Part shown: piece by piece, positions 1 to 6,215 of the stretch
Numbering within the stretch: the first letter of the stretch is position 1
Layout: each line of letters starts with the position of its first letter
Assembly (NCBI GenBank): GCA_900551015.1
Contig: URUI01000024.1
Coordinates: 1-25,575, forward strand
Direction: 5' to 3'
DNA from: an uncultured Collinsella sp.
GTDB taxonomy: Bacteria > Actinomycetota > Coriobacteriia > Coriobacteriales > Coriobacteriaceae
Length of the DNA: 25,575 nt
The notes under the pieces: model-generated
Databases searched by the model: none
What the model saw: only the letters and a program-made list of their open reading frames with translations
What the model was told of the DNA's origin: nothing
Made by a program: the position numbers and the translations under genes

Positions 1-425
1 CGCATCACGGCCTCCTTCTGGTCCAAGATGCCGCACGCCTCCACGATGGCATCGATCACCGTCTCGGGGCGAATGGCGCACCCGGGCGCGTACACGTCCA
101 CGGGAATCGCGCGGTCCACGCCGCCGATCACGTTGTAGGCATCGCGGAACACGCCGCCCGAGCACGCGCAGATGCCGCACGCCACCACGCACTTGGGCTC
201 GAGCATCTGGTTGTAAATCTGACGCACGACGGGCAGGTTCTGGGCATTGACCGACCCCGTCACCAAAAAGATGTCCGCATGCTTGGGGTTGCCGGTGTTG
301 ACCACGCCAAAGCGCTCCGCATCGAACAGTGGGGTAAGCGAGGCCAGCACCTCGATATCGCATCCGTTGCAGCTCGAGCCGTCGTAATGAATAACCCACG
401 GTGAGCGCGACATTTTATGATCCAT
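1..425 (-). CDS. Ech-like [NiFe]-hydrogenase small subunit (NuoB/HycG/EchC family), 3' end missing
   Basis: The reading frame is open from an ATG at 425 to the left edge, so about 141 N-terminal residues are seen and the end is cut off. The family carries the proximal [4Fe-4S] cluster that passes electrons to or from the nickel-iron subunit of group 4 membrane hydrogenases. The cluster ligands are visible: C19 and C22 in SCNGCDIE, C86 in CGICACSGG, and C116 in VYAPGCAIRPE. The ATG has a strong AGGAGG 8 bases upstream, and that Shine-Dalgarno overlaps the TAG stop of the preceding membrane-subunit gene, so the two are probably translationally coupled. The order NuoL-type, NuoH-type, NuoB-type matches the echABC order. 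The large catalytic subunit should lie beyond the left edge. Complex I NuoB is the alternative, but the CNGCDIE signature and gene order favour hydrogenase. Confidence 0.92.
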   Translation of the reverse strand, partial: MDHKMSRSPWVIHYDGSSCNGCDIEVLASLTPLFDAERFGVVNTGNPKHADIFLVTGSVNAQNLPVVRQIYNQMLEPKCVVACGICACSGGVFRDAYNVIGGVDRAIPVDVYAPGCAIRPETVIDAIVEACGILDQKEAVM

Positions 426-437
426 GGATGCCGCCTC

Positions 438-3320
438 CTAAATAAACACGTCGACGAGGATGGGCATAAGGTTGAGCAGGCCAAACACCAGCGCCACGCC
501 CCAGCCGAGCTTAAAGCAGCTGCGCCAGGTGCTGCGTGCGAAGGTGTTGTCGATCAGCACCTCGACAAAATACGTCGCGGCCATCACGACCAGGGCTACG
601 ACCCAGCTCACCGGGTTGTCCCAAACAAAGAACATGCCCACCCACATCAAAAACAGCACGGTCTCGCACCAGTGCATAAGGGTCATCTTGGCCAGCGTGC
701 CGCCGCTCATCTCGGTGGCGACGCCCTGGACAATCTCCTGATGCGCGTGATGCGAGTACGAAAGATCGAACGGCGACTTGCGCAGTTTGATGGTAAGCAC
801 CGCGAGCAGCGCGAGGAAAATGGGCGCGCTGTACACGATGATGGGGGCCGACTGCCCCGTCACGGCGATGGAATCAAAGCTATCGGTGGCAAGGTACAGG
901 CCCACGCTCATCAGCAGAACGGCGGGCTCGTAACTCATGACCTGCAGCAGCTCGCGGTCGGCGCCAACCTGGGCAAACGGGCTTTGCGTCGAGGCGGACG
1001 CCAGCACCACAAAGATCGCGGCGAGCGTCACCATAAAAGCGCACAGTAGCGTGTTAGAACCCGACACAAAGATGCCGCCGCCCACGACGGTGAAGATGAG
1101 CGCGCATGCCATATAGGTATCGTCCATGGTGTTTACGCTGGCAGGGGCCTTGCGCAGCAGCTTGGCAACGTCGTAGAACGGTTGCAGCAGGCGCGGGCCC
1201 ACACGGCCCTGCATGCGGGCCGAAAGCTTGCGGTCAAGGCCGTCGATCAGGCCTCCCACAAGCGGCGCAATCAAGGCAAACGCCACGGTACCAATAAATA
1301 TGCCCACGACACCCGAACCTTCAAAATACTTACCGCGCAGCACCGAGGGCGCGCTCATGGCAAGTCTCTCGGGCCCAATCCACGCGCAACACAGCAGCGC
1401 AAACAAGATAATGCTGCAACACACGACGCTACCCGCGGGGCCAATACGCTTCTCGCCAAGGGCGTCCTCCGAGTACCAATTGCGCTTTTCGGCCTTCACC
1501 TCGTGTCCCATCGAGCCACGGAAATGGCGATATTTGTCGGTCCCCACACCCGAAAGGTACACGTTGACGTGCGGTTTGTTGCTCACGCGGAATGAAGTCA
1601 GCAGCACCACGGCGATAAACGCCACGATAACCACCATCAGATACATGGAGTCCTTGCCAATAACGTACGGCACGCGGCCAAACACCATGGCCAAGTAAGG
1701 CGACACCAGGCCGCTCGAGATGAGCGGGAACGCCACGCAGCAAAGAATCAGCAGCGCGGCGATGGTGTTGAGGGCCATCCATTCGGTCTTATGGACATTG
1801 ACCTCAACGTTTTGAGCCGTGGGGTCGACGCCCGAAAGCTTGGCAAGCCACTTGCCCCAGAAGAAGAACGTCGCGGCCGAGCCAAAGGCAAGCACCATGA
1901 TCATGAGCACGTTGCCGGTCTGCGCGAACGCCACCAGGGCGCCCCACTTGGACACGAGCATGCCAAACGGCGCCACAAACATGCCCATGATGCCCAGCAT
2001 CATCAGACGCGTCAGGTGCGGCATGCGGCTGAACATACCATCCATGTCCTCGATATTGCGGCTGCCGATATGATGTTCGGCCGTGCCCACGCACAGGAAC
2101 AGCAGCGACTTTGCCACCGTGTGGAACAGGATCAGGAAGATGGCGGCCCATACGGCCTCGGGCGCGCCGACACCCAGGCAGGCACTGATGAGGCCCAGGT
2201 TGGAAATGGTGGAGTACGCAAGCACGCGCTTGGCGTTGCTCTGCGAGATCGCCATGAGGGCAGCGAGTAAAAACGTGATGGCACCCACACTCGTGACCAT
2301 AAAACCGGTCACGGGATAGATGGCATAGAGCGGGCTCAGCTTGACCATCAGGAACACGCCGGCCTTGACCATGGTGGACGAGTGCAGCAGGGCGCTCGTG
2401 GGCGTGGGGGCGACCATGGCGCCGAGCAGCCAGGTGTGGAACGGCATCTGTGCGGCCTTGGTGAGCGCGGCGAGCGACAGCAGGATGACCGGCATCACCA
2501 GCAGCGCGGATTGCGCGGTTCCGGCGCCGGAAAGCTCGATCATGCCCGAGATGGTCAACGGCATGCCGTTGACGTGCAGGAACATAAGGCCGACCAAAAA
2601 CGCGATGCCACCCAGCATGTTGAGGATGATCTGGGTGAAGGCGTTTTTGATGGCCTCGGGCGTGCGCGTGTAGCCAATCATGAGGAACGAGCACACGGTG
2701 GTGATTTCCCAGCCGCAGAACAGCCACTCCAGGTTGTCGCTCGTCACGATGACGAACATGGCCGAGAGGAATAGAAACATAAGCGCCAGGAACTGCGGGC
2801 GACGGTCGGGCGCGGTCTGTCCGCGCAGCGCAGCCTCGTGCTCGTCGTGGGCCTGGAAGTCCTTCATGTATCCCAGGGCATACACGCAGATCAGGCTGCC
2901 GACAATGCCGACGGCGAGGACCATGATTACGCTCATGTAGTCCAGGTAGAGCGGCGTTGCCGTGACGGCTTCGGCCGCGGGCAGCGTCATGGCTGCAAAG
3001 GCGAGCGAGCCCACCAACTGGACTACGCCGAGCACCGTGGTGAGCGCGTTCCTATATTTGTACGCGTTGTACAGGATGACGGCGCACAGGATGACGTCGA
3101 TGACGGAGCTGATGATGGAGAGCACGTGCGAGGTGCCGGGTGCCACCTCGAAGCTCTGCGGGCCCGTGCCAAAAAACATGACGGCGACTACAACTGTCAC
3201 CGCCATAATGATGCCAGAGCCTACAAGCCCTACCGCGTCGCGGGCTCGGTCACCGCGCGCGAGCAGCATGCCCAGCGCCGGTACCAGCGGAAACAGGGTA
3301 AGGAAATACAGTAGCGTCAT
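438..3320 (-). CDS. Fused hydrogenase membrane subunit: NuoL/EchA-type antiporter module plus NuoH/EchB-type module
   Basis: This 960-residue polytopic membrane protein joins two subunits that are normally separate. Residues 1 to about 660 are a NuoL/HyfB/EchA-type proton-translocating module, with GWEITTVCSFLMIGY (the conserved membrane Glu) and the signature MPFHTWLLGAMVAPTPTSAL at about residue 291, followed by HSSTMVKAGVF. Residues from about 666 are a NuoH/HycD/EchB-type module with GRVGPRLLQPFYDVAKLL, VMSYEPAVLL and SPFDLSYSHHAHQEIVQG. In group 4 hydrogenases these parts form the ion-pumping membrane arm and the docking subunit for the catalytic pair. The length is close to the sum of EchA and EchB, and the link (about residues 650-665) follows a TM helix with no internal stop. 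A GGGGGAG Shine-Dalgarno precedes the ATG. The stop overlaps the Shine-Dalgarno of the next gene. A formate-hydrogenlyase setting is equally possible because the rest of the operon is not in view. Confidence 0.93.
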   Translation of the reverse strand: MTLLYFLTLFPLVPALGMLLARGDRARDAVGLVGSGIIMAVTVVVAVMFFGTGPQSFEVAPGTSHVLSIISSVIDVILCAVILYNAYKYRNALTTVLGVVQLVGSLAFAAMTLPAAEAVTATPLYLDYMSVIMVLAVGIVGSLICVYALGYMKDFQAHDEHEAALRGQTAPDRRPQFLALMFLFLSAMFVIVTSDNLEWLFCGWEITTVCSFLMIGYTRTPEAIKNAFTQIILNMLGGIAFLVGLMFLHVNGMPLTISGMIELSGAGTAQSALLVMPVILLSLAALTKAAQMPFHTWLLGAMVAPTPTSALLHSSTMVKAGVFLMVKLSPLYAIYPVTGFMVTSVGAITFLLAALMAISQSNAKRVLAYSTISNLGLISACLGVGAPEAVWAAIFLILFHTVAKSLLFLCVGTAEHHIGSRNIEDMDGMFSRMPHLTRLMMLGIMGMFVAPFGMLVSKWGALVAFAQTGNVLMIMVLAFGSAATFFFWGKWLAKLSGVDPTAQNVEVNVHKTEWMALNTIAALLILCCVAFPLISSGLVSPYLAMVFGRVPYVIGKDSMYLMVVIVAFIAVVLLTSFRVSNKPHVNVYLSGVGTDKYRHFRGSMGHEVKAEKRNWYSEDALGEKRIGPAGSVVCCSIILFALLCCAWIGPERLAMSAPSVLRGKYFEGSGVVGIFIGTVAFALIAPLVGGLIDGLDRKLSARMQGRVGPRLLQPFYDVAKLLRKAPASVNTMDDTYMACALIFTVVGGGIFVSGSNTLLCAFMVTLAAIFVVLASASTQSPFAQVGADRELLQVMSYEPAVLLMSVGLYLATDSFDSIAVTGQSAPIIVYSAPIFLALLAVLTIKLRKSPFDLSYSHHAHQEIVQGVATEMSGGTLAKMTLMHWCETVLFLMWVGMFFVWDNPVSWVVALVVMAATYFVEVLIDNTFARSTWRSCFKLGWGVALVFGLLNLMPILVDVFI

Positions 3321-3360
3321 ACCATCACTCCCCCATGCAAAAACGCTGCAATTGTTTAAC

Positions 3361-3377
3361 GTTATAGCTCAATTGAG
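3361..3377 (-). promoter_or_regulatory. Possible -10 box and palindrome upstream of the hydrogenase operon
   Basis: On the minus strand TATAAC (3361-3366) lies 40 bases upstream of the fused membrane-subunit start and directly abuts the perfect palindrome CTCAATTGAG (3368-3377). No good -35 box is seen at the right distance. The palindrome could be an operator, but this rests on sequence appearance alone. Confidence 0.25.
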
Positions 3378-3465
3378 GAGTAGCGGCGGCGGGTTTTCGG
3401 TCAACTGGGGAGTTTTAGACGTACGGGGCAAGGAGTCTGTCCGCATTGGAGCAGAGGGGCGGCAA

Positions 3466-3490
3466 GAAAAATGCGCCCCTGTGGGCGCAC
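3466..3490 (-). terminator. Rho-independent terminator of the HTH protein gene
   Basis: A perfect 7-bp stem TGCGCCC/GGGCGCA with a 4-base loop (3472-3489) is followed, on the minus strand, by five T residues. It lies 12 bases beyond the stop of the HTH gene and separates it from the hydrogenase operon. Confidence 0.85.
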
Positions 3491-3501
3491 CATCCCGTTC
3501 G

Positions 3502-3906
3502 CTATTCCGCCTTTTTAACGCGCGGCTTGCGACCGCGCGGCTTATCGACCAGCGCGGATTCACCGCTCTCGCGATACTGGCGGCACCAAGCCTTGACCGA
3601 AGACTCGCTGGGAATCTTGTGCTTGATCATGGCCTCGCGAACCGTTAAGCCGTTTTCCAAGCGGTCCTTAACCACGGCGAGCTTAACTTCGTACGAATAG
3701 GTGTGATGATGCGAACCGGCGTTGAGCACGGCGTCGGCACCGCCCACGGCATATGCGCGGGCCCACTGACGAGCCGTGGCCTGGGGAATGCCAAGCTTTG
3801 CGGCGAGGGCGCGGTGACCGACCCCCTCTTGGAGGATCTCGACGGCGCGCTGCCTAACCTCGGGCGCATGCGTGCGAATCCTAGTTGCTTCCGACATACC
3901 TGCCAC
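3502..3906 (-). CDS. Orphan IS3/IS150 OrfA-like double helix-turn-helix protein
   Basis: A small basic protein of 134 residues (131 if the ATG at 3897 is used instead of the GTG at 3906; neither start has a convincing Shine-Dalgarno). It has two HTH segments: one around HRALAAKLGIPQATARQWAR and one around TVREAMIKHKIPSESSVKAW. The tail GESALVDKPRGRKPRVKKAE is the typical end of IS150/IS3-type OrfA proteins, which bind the transposon ends and are normally joined by frameshift to an OrfB with a DDE integrase domain. No OrfB follows: the gene ends in its own terminator and the next gene is the hydrogenase operon. It is therefore either the remnant of an insertion sequence or a domesticated DNA-binding protein. 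Its GC content and intact frame argue against recent decay. Confidence 0.72.
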   Translation of the reverse strand: MAGMSEATRIRTHAPEVRQRAVEILQEGVGHRALAAKLGIPQATARQWARAYAVGGADAVLNAGSHHHTYSYEVKLAVVKDRLENGLTVREAMIKHKIPSESSVKAWCRQYRESGESALVDKPRGRKPRVKKAE

Positions 3907-3915
3907 TTCTTAGCC

Positions 3916-3926
3916 TTAACCGTTAA
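3916..3926. promoter_or_regulatory. Small palindrome upstream of the HTH gene
   Basis: TTAAC-C-GTTAA lies 10-20 bases upstream of the GTG start of the HTH protein, within its untranslated leader. It could be a binding site for that protein, but short AT-rich palindromes arise by chance. The surrounding 3907-4185 is AT-rich and shows no other gene; CTAGC/GCTAG near 4150-4166 is a further minor hairpin. Confidence 0.2.
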
Positions 3927-4185
3927 TCTGCTTTCTTACGTGCATGTTAGATAGTAGCATTTTGCTGTTCGCGCGTAGCAGTTAATTGAAAATAGCAACG
4001 GCGGCATCTGGGCATTTGCCATTTATTTGCGACATTTCTTTACGTTCTATTTACGCAGCTAGTTAGCTCGCAGCTCAGTGAGGGTGTTTTACCAACCAGA
4101 TTGATATCTTTTTGTTTGGCTTGGTATGGTTTGTGCAATTATTAACCCCCCTAGCCTCCGAGCTAGCATGTCAGTCTTCCGTTTA

Positions 4186-4254
4186 CTTTCCAGCTTTCCA
4201 CCTAGCTTTCCAGCTTTCCACCTTAAGTGGTAAGTTAAGTGGAAAGCTGGAAAG
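4186..4254. repeat. Left iteron array downstream of the AlbA_2 gene
   Basis: Two identical direct copies of CTTTCCAGCTTTCCAC start at 4186 and 4206 (20-bp period), and an exact inverted copy GTGGAAAGCTGGAAAG lies at 4239-4254. The second direct copy and the inverted copy form a perfect 16-bp stem with a 17-base loop that itself contains CTTAA/TTAAG. The array lies just beyond the stop of the AlbA_2 gene, where the hairpin may also help end transcription, although no T-run follows. It aligns over about 70 bp, in the same orientation, with the array on the other side of the gene. Confidence 0.9.
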
Positions 4255-4289
4255 AAGTTGGGAGACCGAAGCACGGGCGACAAACAGCC

Positions 4290-5759
4290 CTACCGCGCGA
4301 GTCGATACCGTTGTCGTGGGCTGCGCGGAGGCTCCATGGCCTCAATCTTGCCCGCATCAATCAAGCCTTTTATGTGGTTAGAAACGGCGCTCCTGCTCAA
4401 ACCCGAAGCGTCCGTGAGCTCCTTGGCCGAAGCCGAAGAATGCGTTGCCAGGTAACCCAAGATTGCCTCGTCCACATGTCCTACGGAGGTCGCCTGTTCC
4501 GCCTGCATTATCTTTCGCTTATCGAAGGTCAGCGAAAAAGAAACCGTCGAGTTCTTTGGTTTGGGCGGCAACATGTTTGCACGCTCAAGCTGCTCGCCTA
4601 TCTCCTGATAACCGGTGCCACGGTTTTCGACCACGTAGCCACCGCCTGGGTACGGCGTGGTCTCGAGGATATTTGAAAGAAACTGGTTTCTGGATGACGA
4701 AACTCCAGAAGTTCCCAGCGAATCGACTGTGACATCGCCGTACAGTCCTCCGGGATTGAGAATCTCGACACGGTCGATATACAGGTTGACCTGCACTTGT
4801 GAGCCGCGCGCGGCGGAAGAGTAGTCGCGATGCATGAGCGCATTCGCCACTGCCTCGCGCAGTGCCACGGGCGGATAGTCGGGCACATCTTTCCGAAATG
4901 CCCCCTCAATCACCGCAGCGTTTCGGGTGTTTCTTGCAACGGCGGCAAGCGCGTCTTCAATCATGAAAGGGATCGGCCCCAAAATGGTCTGCGAATCCAG
5001 AAAACGCTTGTTGTCGCTTACTCGCTGCGTTTTTGTGGTCCCGGGATACGCCGTAAAGGTCACATTGAGACGTGGGAAGAACTTTTGCGGAAACCGTCCC
5101 ATCGCAACAATAGCAGCAAGCGTCGGCACGATTGCGTCCTCCACCTTTTTGGTCACATGCAGGTCAAGGAGAATCTCCTCATCGCTTCTGGCGCCCAAAA
5201 TCCTAGGATGCAGCTTGCGCTGGCGTTTTATAAACCCTTGCAGAAGATCGGCGTCAAGATCTTCGAGCGTGGCGCCTTCGACTGGCTCGTCATCGTATGT
5301 GGGCTGAACATGCTCCTCCATAAAGCGGTCGACCTCATAGGGAGTCATACGCCGGTCGCCGTCGCCCGTACGGAGGAAGGACGAATCATACATTCCACGC
5401 GCCGTGATATAGCAGGGCTTATCGCGCGGATGCATCTCTTTGATGCGAGCACAAAGCACCAGTTTTCCCTCAAAGGGAACCACTTGGATATCCGGCCTCA
5501 CAACGGGCGTCAGCTTTTCGCACGCAGAAGAGAGAGCGTCTTGCATCTTGCGAGCATCGAAACCATCGACAGGCGTAAACCCGTTCTTTTCGGAAATGCC
5601 GAGGATGATAAAGCCGCCCTGCGCGTTGGAAAATGCCGAGAGTGTCTCGACGATGCTCTTTGGAAGCGCTCCCTTGGCTTCTTTTACCTCGTACTGCTGG
5701 GTGTCGTTTCCTATTGTTCGCAGGTGATGAATGACCTGCGCCAACCATTCCTCGTTCAT
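4290..5759 (-). CDS. Schlafen/AlbA_2-domain ATP-binding protein with C-terminal winged helix
   Basis: A 489-residue protein. I place the start at the ATG at 5759, where GGGAGG sits 6 bases upstream; an in-frame ATG 30 bases earlier lies inside the repeat array and is unlikely. Residues 23-60 (YEVKEAKGALPKSIVETLSA, FSNAQGGFIILGI) are the AlbA_2 (divergent AAA-4, Schlafen AlbA) domain, which binds nucleic acid in known members. Residues about 300-400 (REAVANALMHRDYS, then GGGYVVENRGTGYQEIGEQL) match the HATPase_c_4-like region usual in this family. Residues about 426-475 form a winged HTH (ASAKELTDASGLSRSAVSNH). Such proteins are described as transcriptional regulators or, in some cases, linked to phage defence; the role here is unknown. 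It stands alone between two iteron arrays, and the right array directly precedes its Shine-Dalgarno, which suggests self-regulation. Confidence 0.88.
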   Translation of the reverse strand: MNEEWLAQVIHHLRTIGNDTQQYEVKEAKGALPKSIVETLSAFSNAQGGFIILGISEKNGFTPVDGFDARKMQDALSSACEKLTPVVRPDIQVVPFEGKLVLCARIKEMHPRDKPCYITARGMYDSSFLRTGDGDRRMTPYEVDRFMEEHVQPTYDDEPVEGATLEDLDADLLQGFIKRQRKLHPRILGARSDEEILLDLHVTKKVEDAIVPTLAAIVAMGRFPQKFFPRLNVTFTAYPGTTKTQRVSDNKRFLDSQTILGPIPFMIEDALAAVARNTRNAAVIEGAFRKDVPDYPPVALREAVANALMHRDYSSAARGSQVQVNLYIDRVEILNPGGLYGDVTVDSLGTSGVSSSRNQFLSNILETTPYPGGGYVVENRGTGYQEIGEQLERANMLPPKPKNSTVSFSLTFDKRKIMQAEQATSVGHVDEAILGYLATHSSASAKELTDASGLSRSAVSNHIKGLIDAGKIEAMEPPRSPRQRYRLAR

Positions 5760-5773
5760 GCCGAACCTCCCAA

Positions 5774-5874
5774 CTTTCCAGCTTTCCACTTAACTTACCA
5801 GCTTTCCACCTAACTTTCCAGCTTTCTACCCAGCTTTCCACCTTAGGTGTTAAGTTAAGTGGAAAGTTGGAAAG
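5774..5874. repeat. Right iteron array in the leader/promoter of the AlbA_2 gene
   Basis: Three direct units related to CTTTCCAGCTTTCCAC start at 5774, 5794 and 5814, each 20 bp apart, with a degenerate fourth at 5834. An inverted unit GTGGAAAGTTGGAAAG lies at 5859-5874. The first unit ends the Shine-Dalgarno region of the AlbA_2 gene (its GGGAGG lies at 5766-5771). A 20-bp spacing places sites on nearly the same face of the helix. No clear promoter hexamers are visible inside the array. Confidence 0.9.
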
Positions 5875-5921
5875 CTTGGTGGAGAGGTCGGGAGAGCTAA
5901 AACACCTTTCTCCAACAGCGG

Positions 5922-6126
5922 CTGGACAGTTAGTTCAGATACGTATTTTTCTATGCTGATAAAGCTGCGCTATGGTCCCCGGAGAGGGTTCTTCGGCGAC
6001 TCATTGCACGCAAATCGAGCCCAGATGGCTACCGAACCCTAGTTTTGGGCCACTTTCTTCCCCAAAACGAGCGCCGGATGCGCCTGCTGCGGTCTGGAAT
6101 TATACGTATCTGAACTAACTGTCCAG
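5922..6126. mobile_element. MITE-like or invertible element with perfect 25-bp terminal inverted repeats
   Basis: The ends 5922-5946 and 6102-6126 are exact inverted repeats; the left arm begins CTGGACAGTTAGTTCAGATA and ends in ACGTAT. Directly outside both ends is CGG (5919-5921 and 6127-6129), which would be a 3-bp target duplication. The roughly 155-bp interior has no convincing reading frame but contains nested inverted repeats: AGGGTTC (5985-5991) with GAACCCT (6034-6040), and TTTTGGG (6043-6049) with CCCAAAA (6061-6067). It lies upstream of the AlbA_2 gene and downstream of the giant gene. It could be a non-autonomous transposon, an invertible segment or a structured RNA. Confidence 0.7.
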
Positions 6127-6157
6127 CGGAATCCAAGACTGGGATCGCGCAGACTAG

Positions 6158-6193
6158 AAAGGGGGCGGCAACCGGGTGGTTGCCACCCCCTTT
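6158..6193 (-). terminator. Terminator of the surface-protein operon
   Basis: A long GC-rich stem GGGGGCGGCAACC/GGTTGCCACCCCC (one mismatched position) with a short loop is flanked by AAA and TTT. It lies just beyond the stop of the giant exoprotein gene. The T-run on the minus strand is short (TTTC). Confidence 0.75.
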
Positions 6194-6215
6194 GCGAAGC
6201 TAGTCGGCTTCGGAA

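Noticed and set aside
1804..2727. 307-codon frame on the same strand inside the hydrogenase membrane subunit
   Set aside because: It overlaps the NuoL module in another frame and has an Arg/His-rich product without family features.
5470..5841. Frame reading through the iterons (MESWVESWKVRWKAGK-like peptide)
   Set aside because: The apparent peptide repeats only reflect the 20-bp iterons, and the frame runs into the AlbA_2 gene in the wrong phase.
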